In this document: piece after piece, positions 1 to 10,673 of the stretch
Numbering within the stretch: the stretch's first letter is position 1
Layout of the letters: each line of letters opens with the position of its first letter
Assembly: GCF_000208745.1 (NCBI RefSeq)
Contig: NC_030854.1
Span: 20,546,910-20,610,909, forward strand
Length of the DNA: 64,000 bases
Direction: 5' to 3'
Source: Theobroma cacao
Taxonomy: Eukaryota; Streptophyta; Magnoliopsida; Malvales; Malvaceae
Notes under the pieces: generated by a model
Databases searched by the model: none
What the model was told of the DNA's origin: nothing
The model's input: the letters and a program-made list of their open reading frames with translations, nothing else
Made by a program: the position numbers and the translations under genes

Positions 1-90
1 TCACACACAATGATTGCATTTGAATTAAATTGGGAGAGTGACGATTTAAGTTAGACTTAAATCACATGCTAGGTAATTAACTTTTATAAA

Positions 91-114
91 CTTAATTAAA
101 AGAGTTTAATTAAG
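91..114. repeat. 24-bp perfect hairpin, copy 1
   Basis: Two 10-bp arms (CTTAATTAAA and its reverse complement) flank an AGAG loop. The same 24-bp sequence recurs at 202-225. Confidence 0.9.
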
Positions 115-201
115 TTTTTGGCATAATTATAAATAGTTATAACTATAAGGCCTTGATTGCAAAATATAAAGGAAATTAATTTTGATTTTAATTTCCAAGG
201 A

Positions 202-225
202 CTTAATTAAAAGAGTTTAATTAAG
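202..225. repeat. 24-bp perfect hairpin, copy 2
   Basis: Identical to 91-114, 111 bp downstream. A third, different hairpin follows at 235-260. Confidence 0.9.
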
Positions 226-234
226 TAATAGGCC

Positions 235-260
235 CAATATTATAATATGTTATAATATTG
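235..260. repeat. 26-bp perfect hairpin
   Basis: Eleven-base arms (CAATATTATAA and its reverse complement) around a TATG loop, about 40 bp upstream of the TATA-like stretch near 299. Confidence 0.9.
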
Positions 261-822
261 AGGGCTTAATTACAAAATTAAAGTTATTTTAACCTAACTA
301 TATAAGTCACCTTTTAACTATTTTTCATATGAGAGTTTTTCACAATTGAAGAAAACGTAGTTTTTGTCAGAAAAAGAAAAACGTTTTCTTTCTTTGCCAC
401 CGCTTCCTTTTGTGTGAAAGAGAAAATTGCTTATAAATCAATTTTCGAGAAAGGTTCGGCTAAGATTGTGAAAAAGAATAAAAGGACAATTGTTGTCCTC
501 TTTGCTAGCACAAAGTATAGTTAAAAACTCCTTCTTTTGTTGAAGGTTCAACTGCAATCGTGTGTACTACCATTAGGGGCTAAGCACTTGAATGGCTAGG
601 GTTTTTGCTCCTTGTGGTGTTCACGGGATTTCTTCGAAAAGTGCCATCGTGATTACAAAATTACATGGCAAGATAACTTTTTAAACAATAATTTATTTTG
701 TACTTTTATGTGTTAAATATCACCAAGTTGATCCATGGGTGGAGGCATGTTTTGTTGTTTAGTTATAAAGTTTTTAATTTTCTTTTCGCTGCGTATTTTG
801 AGCATGTCATCCATAGCCAAAC

Positions 823-3586
823 TGTCACGACCCAAATTTCGGGCCATGACCGGCGCATGGATCCAATGGATGTAATCCACTAAGCCCAAGCAAGCCTAGT
901 ATTTATCTTACTTATAAATCCATCTATTATCACTAAGTCATATTTCATAACTTTGAATCAAAATAGTGATATACATTGCCAACTCGTACTGGCATTACTC
1001 ATTGAAAATTTACATTACGTTCATCTATACATAACAAAATAATACTCGACTTCTAGCGGAGGGACTCGGATGAATATACAGCTACCGAATGCCGAGACAC
1101 CTACCAAAAGATGGACACAGGTCTACAAGGACACCTCGTCCTAATTATCGGTTGCCTCGTGATCTGAAAACATGAATTTGAAAATGGTGAGTATAAACCC
1201 AGTGAATGAACAAGGAAGGGAACAAGCAACAATTAGGGAGAATTTAAAATCATGATGCACTTGTTTCAAAACAATGCAATTTAGTTCATTCCTATTTAAA
1301 ACCCCTCCAAACTTGAGAGTTTCTCGCTACAGCGAGCATGAATTTCGCTGCAGCAAAAAAGGAGCAACAAGAGAAACATTTTTCCTCACTCAACAAAAGC
1401 CATCCTGCTAAACTAATAAAATTAACATAAAATTCATGAAAATTCTCAAAGTACAATATGTCAAATTTCACGTACATTACAACCATAAATCATTGTCCAT
1501 CAATTTGCTATAACACACACATTTACATATGTATATATATATATATATATATACATACGTATATACCCATCATCATCATCTCACCAACCCATCATCATCA
1601 TCACCAGCTCATGCGCACTCCCTACTCGCACATGGCTGGGTCATCACCGGGTTATGCGCACTCCCTACTCGCACATAACCAGGTCATCACCGGGTTATGC
1701 GCACTCCCTACTCGCACATAACTGGGTCATCCTCAGCTTATGCTCACTCCCTACTCGCAGATAGCCGAGTCAACATAATTACACAACATTATATTCAAGC
1801 ATATATGTATATCAACATAATGCAGCCACATAGAAATCCATAATAACCACATTTCATAACATAAACCTTTTCTCAAAAGCTTGTTCCCAAGGCATTCATT
1901 TTCATGAAAAATTGTATAAAATCATTCAAACACTTTGTTCAAAACAGTCATATTCCCAAAACAATATTGATAGGCAGTCCACTCACAGGTGTCAAAAATT
2001 CAGATTTAGAGTGCACTCGGACTAATAGTCCTCAAGCGCAATTCCTTTGCCTTTTCCGGACGTCTCACTACCTTGACAAATAACAAAGTCGAGGAATTTA
2101 CTATATTATCCCTAAATTGATATAAACTAATTTAAATTACTAATGCTTGATATGTAAATGCAAAAATACGTTCGATTATCGCTTAATTACGGTATCGATT
2201 AAATTCGACCGATCACCCGATTAATTGGCGATTGTGTCCAAATTACCTCTAAATTAATTCATTTTTTCTCTAATACCTTAATTTACCACATACCATTTAA
2301 ATAAAGCCAAATTTAGCATTATAACCCTCACAGTTCCTTATAGAAAAATTTGATCATTTGGTGCATTAGCACCGAAATTTTTTTCTACATAACCGTTTCA
2401 CCTTAATTCATCATTTTCCAAGCCACTTTCCTTGAAATAAAAACAATCCTCCATTGATATTCAGCCCTCATGGTTCGACCAACAAGGAACCCTAGAGAAA
2501 TTGAATATTTCTTTTGTGTTTTTGTTCATAACCATGCTTAACTATCCTTAAACACTAACATAGTCTAAAATCAAATTATTCCAACAACAATTCCTCTTCC
2601 ATACGCATTTTTCAGAATTGAATTCATCATGATAACTCAATATTCAACCATGGAAATCAACAACAAAAGCATGAGTAAGCTAGGTATCAAGGAGAATTAA
2701 AGAAATTTTAATTTACCTAGCTTGTTTCCTTGATTTCTTCACTTTTTCTTTGAATTTCCACCTAGGTTTTCTTGTTTTTCCCTTTATTCTTCTTTTTTCC
2801 TTGTTGCTGGTTGTCTAGACCGAATATGGTGAGAGAATTGGGGATTTAATGGGCTGATTTCTATAGAAAATAATAAAATAATCAAGCATGCCATGTGTCA
2901 CATGCTTATTGGCCCAATTTTTAACTTTTTGACTTTTTCTTCTTAATTTTCCACCACAATTATTTTGGTATTTATCCAATCATACCACATTTTAAATCCC
3001 TTGGTCTTGACAAGTACTGGGGTGAAAAATTTACCGATTTACCCCCAAGATTGAAAAATTACGATTTTACCCCTATACTCTAAAATGTACCGGAATCACA
3101 TTATTTCTACTTTTCAACCTCAAATAACACTAATATTGATCAATATTAACCAAATGGGGTAAAAAAAAAACATTTTTTTAAAAAATTCCCGTTTAGTCCT
3201 CTAGTGGCAAAATTACCATTTTGCCATTGTATTCCAAAAATATCAGGAATCACAATTTTTCACTGCTAAACATCATTTTATACTCCAATAATCATAATTA
3301 TATTTCATATAATTATTCTTGGTCAAATGTGATCAAATCTTGGTTAGAAATCTTCATTTAATCATCAAATGGTAAAATGACCGTTTTGTCCTTAATCGGT
3401 CAATTTTCCTAATGGACTCCAAACTGGACCTTGAACTCCGAATCACTATTCTAAGCCATTCTGTGGGTTTCAAATTTTTCAATTTCCTCTTAGAATTTCT
3501 ATTTGAACTAGTTCAAGGCTCGATTTAACTTAGTTCTACCACTCGGTACAATACCGTCTTTTAATCGAGCTTGACAAGGTCTCACA
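823..3586 (-). mobile_element. Solo LTR, family C, TSD CAAAC
   Basis: A 2,764-bp LTR in reverse orientation. On the plus strand it starts TGTCACGACCC and ends GGTCTCACA, and it is flanked by CAAAC at 818-822 and 3587-3591. Its right two thirds match, in reverse, the gypsy LTR-A copies elsewhere in the window (compare about 1990-2120 with the reverse of 21120-21290). It holds a TA microsatellite, a 43-bp minisatellite and palindromic CTCGCTRCAGCGAG motifs. With no internal region between two LTRs, it is best read as a solo LTR left by LTR-LTR recombination. Closest relative in the window: 55338-57842. Confidence 0.85.
1611..1782. repeat. 43-bp minisatellite, 4 copies, in LTR-C
   Basis: Units start at 1611, 1654, 1697 and 1740 (core ATGCGCACTCCCTACTCGCA). 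The last unit is more diverged. It follows a TA-rich microsatellite at about 1531-1552. Equivalent arrays with three units occur in the LTR-C copies at 50083 and 56485. Confidence 0.9.
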
Positions 3587-3591
3587 CAAAC

Positions 3592-3879
3592 CTACCAGCA
3601 TACAGCGACAAGTAGAACACCCTTGAATCTACCTTTTAAATGTGTTGTAGCAAGTGCAACCGTAAGATACATTACATCCCTAAACCCTCGGATACAAGCC
3701 TTGTATGACAAAAAACAATATTTGAATTTTTGTGCCTCATCAGTAGCCATTACAGTGACTATCCTAGGATTTTTCTGTTCCAAGATATAAAAATACAAGG
3801 GTAGTCGTTGAAATGACTTCTCTGGGAGGATAAAAAACAAGCCTTTTCGTATACTTCTTCGCTTGCCAAGCCTTACCAT
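3592..3879 (-). pseudogene. MULE2 transposase core fragment
   Basis: About 95 codons matching the start of the MULE transposase core. It has an SFQRLPLYFYILEQ segment, the ATDEAQKFKYCF strand and a THLKGRFKGVLLVAVC block. The last normally contains the first catalytic Asp in a 'D-A-T-[YH]-L-K-G-R-F' motif; here that Asp reads as Ala-Thr-Thr, so the first catalytic residue appears lost. The frame ends at the boundary with solo LTR-C. A parallel, longer version is at 29819-30785. Confidence 0.75.
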
Positions 3880-4063
3880 ACAAGCATTCCAATCCCCACT
3901 GAACCCTTATCTCACTAATTATGTCTTTAGGTCTCAATGCTACTCCATTAGCCTAAAGCTTGTGTGACATAAGTTCACCAATTATCTTTGCACTCCCAAT
4001 TCGAAATTGCCTTTACAAACCTTCGACAGTACACATGTGTACTTGGTGGAACATTTGAACTTG

Positions 4064-4387
4064 TCAATATTCTCCTTCAAGTAACTCTATTGCACGCACA
4101 CCAAACTTGAATGCCTTGTCCTTGCAACCAACCTCAAAACGACCTTTACATGACCTTTTTACACTTATCTCAAACTGCTTTTCTAGAGCCAACATGTTCA
4201 AAGCTCGTTTCAACTTGACCTTCAAGAAAAATATTCTTCTTTTATACAAGCGATCATCGGCATATGTCGACTCCTTAGTGGTAATTGTTTGGAAGGATAA
4301 CCTTTTTGCACCTAGAATTAGCCGCGTACGAGAATTCCCTGCATTTCCCCTATCCTGATAACTGTCAACGAGCAATGTCTCAAGCAA
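4064..4387 (-). pseudogene. MULE2 MuDR DNA-binding region fragment
   Basis: Encodes the MuDR-type N-terminal DNA-binding module. Visible blocks are SFQTITTKEST, RLYKRRIFF, LKRALNMLALEKQFEISV and the Cys-containing CKGRFEVGCKDK block, followed by LLEGEY. The same blocks occur in MULE1 at about 18380-18620. In intact elements this region binds the transposon ends. Here it is separated from the N-terminal exon by stops. Confidence 0.75.
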
Positions 4388-4938
4388 ACAAATCTCGTTC
4401 TCACCAGCGATGGGGTTATTGTGTATGGGGTCATCACACTAAACATCTCCTACATCACCACCTCCAACAAGTTCCATTTTACCTTTAACATTATTGCAAA
4501 TTAGAATGTCACTGTCATAAAGCCAGTCATCGTTTAAACTGTCATCATGCCATTCATCAAGCCCATTATCTGAATTATTATCAAATCTATCTTCACAAGT
4601 AGGGAACAAATTCTCATTTCCCTCATTAGATGCAGTATTATCCTCAAGCGTCGATGTGTCACCCTCAATGTCACAGTGTTGTCCTCAAGTGTCATAGTCT
4701 CATTTGAAAATGGCATTACACCCTCTACAGTTTCACCCAATCGTTGCATTTGTTGGACAGAAGCAAGTAATTGGTTCGATGCACATGTTGATCAAAATTG
4801 TGCAACCAACTATTCTGTTAATGTCGTGTGTCTATCGGGCTACACAAACTCTTATGCATACGTCAATTGCCATTATTATGGGTTATAGACCAAATGTTGT
4901 GGTATATGTGAAGCATTGTAAATCTCATTTTCATTTAG

Positions 4939-5285
4939 CTAATTACCATGTTGTACAACTTTTTCATATGACCTAACATTTGTTTGGCATTCCTTAATGG
5001 TAACATACACAGCCGAAACATTCATTTGTTCTAACAGAATTAATGCAACATCCTCATCGTCCTTGATAATTGGGCGTGATAGCTTTCTGGCTGTAATGAT
5101 CAATGCATGTAGCTCAATCTCATGAATTTCTGAATTTACCCCAACAACATCTTCAACCAGCTTCATCAAGCTTGCAAATGATAAATCACTCATAATTCCC
5201 CACTTTCGTGACTCACCACCCTTGTAAATGCCATTCACCCACTGATCACTGTGTCTTATCACAAGTCCCACAATTGGAAACCCAT
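4939..5285 (-). pseudogene. MULE2 PB1-like N-terminal exon
   Basis: About 110 codons matching the N-terminal domain of plant MuDR-type transposases: DQWVNGIYKGGESRKWGI, then SDLSFASLMKLVEDVVGVN and IIKDDEDVALILLEQ. The initiator ATG expected before the IRHSDQW block reads GTG. MULE1 keeps ATG at the same place (17422). The acceptor AG before the exon reads AA here. The acidic linker between 4388 and 4938 is full of stops. Confidence 0.75.
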
Positions 5286-5289
5286 TGAA

Positions 5290-5560
5290 ATTTTGAAAAC
5301 AAAAAATTTGTCAATCATTTTACACATTACATGTCGTGTTCTAAAATTTGTCAGTCATCTTATTACACGCCAAGTTCATAAACATTACACGCCATGTTCA
5401 AAAATGTTACATGTAAGTTCAAAAATCGTTACACACCATGTTCAATAAAAATGTTACACTCCATGTGCTAACACATGTTAGTTCAATATATTTTTTACAC
5501 ACCATGTGCATTATAGATGCATGGCATATAACAACTATGGGGCAATGTTTCTAATCCGTG
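5290..5560. repeat. Array of short motifs in MULE2 intron
   Basis: Degenerate head-to-tail copies of a 25-30 bp motif with core CATTACACGCCATGTTCAA. It lies inside the MULE2 intron, directly upstream (in transposon orientation) of the transposase exon. MULE1 has a different motif array in the equivalent place. Confidence 0.75.
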
Positions 5561-5622
5561 TTCTAATTTACACAAAAAAATTCAAAAATTAATGTGTTGC
5601 AGCAAGAAACCCAATAACATAC

Positions 5623-5930
5623 CTTGATGTCATCTCTATTATAGGGTATGTTTATCGATGACAATATGGCCAGATGCCGAGAGATAAACCATAGCACGAT
5701 GATGATGGTGCTCAACAGAGAGTTGATAAAGCTGATACAGTTCAGAGAGCTAAAAGAGCTGATGACAATGGTGCTCAACAAAGAGTTGACAGAGTTGATA
5801 CAGTTCAGAAAGCTGAGGCAGAGAGTTGAGTGAGCTGAAATAACTGAGCATTTATTTTTATTTCCTCTACGGCAGGAAGGAAATATCAGGATATTAATTT
5901 GCCATGATGTTTTTAAGGGCATTTTGATCT
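5623..5930 (-). other. MULE2 5' leader exon
   Basis: The block at about 5623-5650 reads, on the minus strand, GATGACATCAAG then a GTATGT splice donor. MULE1 has the same block and a GTATTT donor at 13689-13706. This conserved exon end is why I infer a spliced 5' leader for this MULE family. Confidence 0.6.
5708..5833. repeat. 63-bp tandem duplication in MULE2 leader
   Basis: Two 63-bp units (starts 5708 and 5771) sharing GTGCTCAACA and GATACAGTTCAG blocks. The unit is 21 codons long, so a plus-strand frame stays open through both, but that frame has no other sign of coding. Confidence 0.8.
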
Positions 5931-5959
5931 ACTCATGCTTATTTTTGGCTAAAAATAAA

Positions 5960-6023
5960 TAACTTTTTATAGATGATTATTTCTGAAATCATCTTATGAC
6001 GAGAGCTATTTCTCACAATTTCC
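5960..6023 (-). repeat. MULE2 terminal inverted repeat
   Basis: Read on the minus strand from 6023 it begins GGAAATTGTGAGAAATA and continues with TTTCAGAAATAA. It matches the MULE1 left end (13377 on) at most positions, including the TTTTTAG stretch further in. The partner end of MULE2 is missing, so a 9-bp target duplication cannot be tested. Confidence 0.65.
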
Positions 6024-6167
6024 TTTATATTTTCTTATAAGATTACATATTAATAAGTAGAAATTACGATCACAATTTGAATATCTTTTAATATATATCA
6101 AATAATATGTATATCCATGAAAGTAACCGATAAACAAATCAGTCAAATAACACTAATATAAAATTAT

Positions 6168-7000
6168 ACTAACTCGCTTATAGTAATACTTGAACTCAAA
6201 AATTAAAAATTATAAAATGTATAATACCTTAAAAAACCCCTAAAACTTTGAAATAATTTCTTTTTTTTTATTAAGTTCAATTAAACCTCTACACTTTTAT
6301 TTTAAGTCAAATAGGCCTTTATGATTAATAATTAATTGTTGTTAGTCAAAACATCACTTGTCATTTTATGTCACAGGATACTAATGTGGCATGTTGATAT
6401 ATCATAATGGATGATAATATGACATGGCCACATAGCATTTTTAACCTCCATGTCAATACCATGTCAGCACATGAAAAAGACAAGTCGTACTTTGACTAAT
6501 GGCAATCAATCAATCATTAGTCATAAGATCTAATTTGATTCAAAATAAAAGTACAATAACTTGATTAAACACAATAATACTTTGACTAACTTGCTTATAG
6601 TAATACTTCAAATTAAAAACTAAAAATTATAAAAGGTATAATACCTAAAAAAGCCTTGAAATATTCAGATAAATTCAAATAAGTTATTGTTTTTTATTGC
6701 ATTCAAGCAAGTTTCTATATTTTTATTTTACGTCAAATAGACCCTTATGATCAACAATTAACTAACTGTTGTTAGTCAAAACATCAATTGCCATTTTATA
6801 TTACGTAATGTTGACATATCATAATGGATGATGACATGACATGCTAATGTGACATGATGACACGGGCACATGGCATTTTCAGCCTCCATGTCAGCACATA
6901 AAAAAAGATAAGTGACATTTTAACTAATGACAGTTAATCAATCATTAGTTATAAGAACGTATGTAACTCAAAATAAAAATATAAAAACTTAATTGAATGT
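6168..7000. repeat. 417-bp tandem direct duplication
   Basis: Units at 6168-6584 and 6585 to about 7000. Both begin ACTAACTYGCTTATAGTAAT and both contain GTTGTTAGTCAAAACATCA, ATATCATAATGGATGAT and CCTCCATGTCA blocks. Several small indels separate them. No coding frame is seen. It ends about 730 bp before the bHLH TATA box. 6024-6167 is AT-rich with nothing recognised. Confidence 0.85.
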
Positions 7001-7731
7001 AATAAAAAAATAAAAATTTATTTAATTTTTTACCTTTATAAAAATTTTCTCTTACCAATATCGAGATAAGTACTCATCGGCAAATTGTCAACGAAACTGA
7101 ATTTGAATTGACCTGGTTCTAATATATCTTCCTTTGTTGTGTCTGTATATATTCATACTTCAATTTAATTATGGGTCATGGCATGGACAGCACTAACTAG
7201 CAATCCTTGCTTTCGGCTGGTCATGATCAAGGAAACTAGGTAAAAAATACATTACTTAGTTTTCTCGTTGATTTGCATTTGATTAGTCAAAAGAAAAGGT
7301 TGACACTAATTATTTTCTTCATGAAGATGAGTGTGAACTTAACACTGGGCTCCTAAATGTCGGCTGATTTCTAAAGTAAATAGTAGAAGAAAACAAAAAT
7401 ATTTGGACCTTTCTCTTTCCAAAAATTGTCTTTTACACTATTATGTGGTAGATTCAATACAAACTTTATTGACATATTGACAGACAAAACGTTTTGTGAT
7501 AAATTCAAATATCCTTGATAAAAAAAAATCAAATTTTTAATAAATAAAAATAAAATATTTATGAAAAGTTATAACTTAATTATGTAATTTACTTAATGTA
7601 TACAGACATGTGAATACATAAATATACCTTCTGTTTTTTTCTTTTTTGCGTTACGTGGAACTGTGTTTTCAATGCAAATCATGACCCCACATTGAAATTT
7701 GGCCAGAGGTGTACACTACCGAAGAAAAGAT
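7001..7731. other. Upstream region of the bHLH gene
   Basis: AT-rich single-copy-looking sequence with no reading frame of note. The only promoter-like elements I would name are an ACGTGG core at 7653-7658, the kind of site bound by bZIP or bHLH factors, and a TATA box at its right end. Confidence 0.5.
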
Positions 7732-7738
7732 TATAAAA
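7732..7738 (+). promoter_or_regulatory. TATA box of the bHLH gene
   Basis: TATAAAA, 167-173 bp upstream of the chosen ATG. It predicts a start of transcription near 7762 and a leader of about 140 bases with no upstream AUG. Confidence 0.6.
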
Positions 7739-7904
7739 GTCTCGGAATCTGATAACTCGTGAGAAGTTACCCAACTTTATACAAAAAACCCTAAAGACAA
7801 AAACCACCGAAAGCAAAAGCACTGAACACACTTTGATTTCACTTCCAACTTCTAAAACTTGGTCAAAAAAAACACCATCATCATACTCATATCATACCAC
7901 AAGC

Positions 7905-9442
7905 ATGCAACCGGAGAATTCCGAGCTCTACCGTTTTCTGGCACAAAACGGCGTCGGATCCTACGGCTTTCCTGCCAATTTGGAGTTTCCAGTTATGCAA
8001 AGCTTTTCCAGTTCCTCCACGTACTATCCTCTGGAGATGTCTGGAGTTACTACTGAGACGACGCCGCAGGATAGAGCTCTTGCTGCTTTGAAGAATCACA
8101 AAGAGGCTGAGAAAAGGAGGAGAGAAAGGATTAACTCTCATCTCAATAGGCTACGGAGCCTTCTCCCTTGTAATTCTAAGGTACGTTTTTTGGGGTCTCT
8201 TGTATATTAATGGAGCCACACACACCATGTATAATATTTGCTTACGTCGGTGTCTTGGAATTGTAAAATCTTTGAATATAATTTTCTCTGTTTTTTTTTT
8301 TTGGGAAATTTGAAGAGATTAGAGAAATGGGTTTTTGATGCTGATGGACTGAAACTGGTTTTTCATACCACCTCACATTGCAAATTTTTTTATGCTGCTT
8401 TTGGCGGTAAAAAATGTTACTTCCTTTCTTAAAAGAAAAAAGTAAAAAATCTTTTGTCTTAATAAAGTTAAAAGTTTTCAACTTTTGAGCTATCTATCAA
8501 AGCTTTGGATTCGTTTTTCATTGGACGGTTGGACGTTTGAATTTTTGTATGTTTACTGTAATTCGTGCTTTGTTGACTGTTTGTTTTCTGGGAAAAAATC
8601 GTAAGGGATAGAAATTTGGGACTATGAGAATTAGACTACATGGATTTCCTTTGACCCCACGAAAAGAAAAAAATTTGCCAAATGACTTGACGTTTTCCTA
8701 ACACAATTATTTGGAGCAGTTTCAGCGATTAAACATTGCAAATTCAAATATACAAATTTGCAGTATGTTACCCACTGTTGTTTCTTTTGCTTTCACTGGA
8801 CAAGGTCTTTGGATTCTGAAATCTTGGGATCTATATCAGCCTTACGAAGCTTTTGAAACGTTCAAACAGCTGCTGCTAAAGTAATTTTAAAGAACAAAAA
8901 GGAAGAAACATTTCATTGCTTTCTAGGGCTTGTGCGTTTGGGAAAGTGAATAAGCTTTTTACAATTAGGGTTTTCTTTATCTTTTCCTTTAATTTAAAAT
9001 TTTATTTTAATTATCGCAGACAGACAAGGCTTCTCTTCTGGCGAAGGTGGTCCAACGCGTGAAAGAACTGAAACAACAAACCCTTGAACTCACTGAACTC
9101 GAAGCCTTCCCGTCTGAAGCCGACGAAATCACAGTGCTTTCATGCGATTATACAATTGATGGAAGGCTAATATTCAAAGCTTCGTTGTGCTGTGAGGACC
9201 GGTCCGATCTTTTACCGGAACTAATCGAGATTCTAAAGTCTCTCCATTTGAAGACACTAAAAGCAGAAATGGCAACGCTGGGAGGAAGAATCCGCAACGT
9301 TTTAATTGTTGCAGCAGATAAAGATCACAGCATTGAATCAGTTCATTTCTTGCAAAACGCATTGAAATCTTTGCTGGAACGTTCAAATTCAAGCGATCGG
9401 TCTAAAAGGAGACGGGTATTAGATCACAAAATAATGGTCTAG
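7905..9442 (+). CDS. bHLH transcription factor, bHLH51-like (two exons)
   Basis: Exons 7905-8180 and 9020-9442 with a phase-0 GT...AG intron (8181-9019) give 232 residues. The bHLH domain starts near residue 65. The basic region NHKEAEKRRRERIN has the H-E-R triad for E-box/G-box binding, helix 1 is LNRLRSLLP, and the intron falls exactly in the loop before TDKASLLAKVVQRVKELK (helix 2). The C-terminal half has an ACT-like fold pattern: ADEITVLS, FKASLCCEDRSDLLPELIEILKSL, TLKAEMATLGGRIRNVLIV. It ends in a basic KRRR patch. Length, layout and motifs fit Arabidopsis bHLH51 and the bHLH30/32 group, which are nuclear regulators. The ATG at 7905 is the first AUG after the TATA box. Target genes are unknown. 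Confidence 0.92.
8181..9019 (+). other. Intron of the bHLH gene
   Basis: An 839-bp intron with donor AAG/GTACGT and acceptor TATCGCAG/ACA. It is T-rich with no embedded repeat seen. Intron position in the bHLH loop is conserved in this gene group. Confidence 0.88.
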
Positions 9443-10375
9443 TCAATATGTAAGAATTGTCCTTCCATTGTTTAAAGATTTTATCTTTTCTTTTGATTTC
9501 CTTTTTTCTTTTTTTGGGTTTTTGGTGTTTGGGGTGGGGAAGGGAGCTTGATTTTGTTTTCTAGTGTGACATGGATTGTACGTGTATGGTGGGTTTGTTT
9601 AACTTGTATTTGAAATGAAATCCAAAAGAAGGGGAAAAGATATTTGTGTGTTGCAGAACCGTGGGGGGTTACTACTAGCTTGCTGCTATGTCATGACTAT
9701 AGGAATTAGATTTGAGAAGATCTGGGTCGATCCTGCAGTTAGCAAGGAAAAAGCGGAAGGAGAATCAAATCCAATCCAATAATCCCATGTTCTGAAATCT
9801 CAATGAAGATGTACGTAAGTTATGGGTGCCTTTTAGCTGTAAAAGCAGTAGTTTGTGCGAGTTTCGAAGCTCTCATAGAATACCATCTGAACTGAATCTG
9901 AATGATAGTATTATATTACTATATGTCATCTCTTTCTCATGTTGTGGGTTCTGGCAGCTGGCACTTCCCTCACTGAGCATTTTGTTTTGTACAATGAGTC
10001 TGGAGAAACAAGCATTAGAGTGGAAAGGTTTTGAAGATTCTGGAACGATTCTGTTACATCCAAACGCAGATTTGCTGCTTAAATCATGGTCTGTTGTTGA
10101 GATAGTGATAGCCTCATCTGGGACACCAGTTATCTGCACGACAACTGATGTTCTTTCTTCTTCTTCTTCTTCTTTTTCTTTTTTTTTTTTCCCGTTCGGG
10201 TGATGTTTAAATATTCAGTTCCTGCATTAGAGAAGCAACTTCTGCTTTGGGGAACATTCTCACAGGAATCCAGGAGGATCTCTGCTATTGAGAACTGATG
10301 TTTTATTACTTTTGTCTTTCATGGAAAAAATGTTGCCCTTGCTTTTTCTTTTCCCAATTACTAATTTATTATTCA

Positions 10376-10376
<1 letters not shown>
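9443..10376 (+). other. 3' flank of the bHLH gene
   Basis: T-rich 3' UTR-like sequence with an AATGAAAT stretch near 9616 as a possible poly(A) signal, then less AT-rich DNA. A plus-strand frame at 9826-10203 is open for about 125 codons but shows no domain or clear start and ends in a polypyrimidine run (10151-10192). I do not recognise it and would not call it a gene. Confidence 0.4.

Positions 10377-10435
<59 letters not shown>
10377..10435. repeat. CATA/TA microsatellite ending at an N
   Basis: About seven CATA units followed by about 17 TA units. It ends at a single N at 10436, so true length and right neighbour are uncertain. Confidence 0.9.
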
Positions 10436-10436
10436 N

Positions 10437-10673
10437 GTATAGACAAACTTGATGTAAATTATTAAGATACATGTTGTAGACAATGTACACTTGATTAGTA
10501 TGCTACTATAAGATGGCAATGTTTAGTATTATTTTGATTCAAAGTTATAAAATGTGACTTAGCAACTTTTAATGAAATGGTGAAAATGTTATATTAATAG
10601 GCTTGCTTGGGCTTAGTGGGTTATGTCCATTGGGCCCATGCACCGATCATGGCCCGAAATTTGGGTCGTGACA
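10437..10673 (+). mobile_element. LTR-C terminal fragment
   Basis: The last 237 bp of a family C LTR, ending GGGTCGTGACA. It matches the reverse complement of the first part of solo LTR-C 55338-57842 and of 823-1080. Its left end is exactly at the N at 10436; its right end abuts the hAT-like element. Confidence 0.8.

Larger units (their letters stand above)
1..822 (+). mobile_element. LTR-like retrotransposon remnant
   Basis: AT-rich non-coding sequence with the texture of a plant LTR: three perfect hairpins, then a TATA-like stretch (TATATAAG near 299), then a G/T-richer leader-like part up to about 660. The left end is outside the window and no PBS is visible on the right, where solo LTR-C begins at 823. 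The assignment rests on overall appearance only. No reading frame looks real. Confidence 0.35.
3592..6023 (-). mobile_element. MULE2: decayed Mutator-like element, minus strand
   Basis: A MuDR-type element read right to left. A terminal inverted repeat ends near 6023, a non-coding 5' exon lies at about 5623-5930, and a short intron (about 5286-5622) follows. Then come a PB1-like N-terminal exon, an acidic linker, the MuDR DNA-binding region and the start of the transposase core, which stops at 3592 against solo LTR-C. The rest of the core (DDE C-terminal part and SWIM zinc finger in intact MULEs) and the other terminus are missing. Matching segments of MULE1 in the same order support the reading. 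Confidence 0.8.

Noticed and set aside
5648..5833. Plus-strand frame with a 21-residue repeat as a small protein
   Set aside because: It is the translation of the 63-bp duplication in the MULE2 leader and is antisense to that element.
9826..10203. 125-codon open frame as a second host gene
   Set aside because: No ATG-led protein with recognisable domain, ends in a polypyrimidine run, and the reverse strand is equally open.
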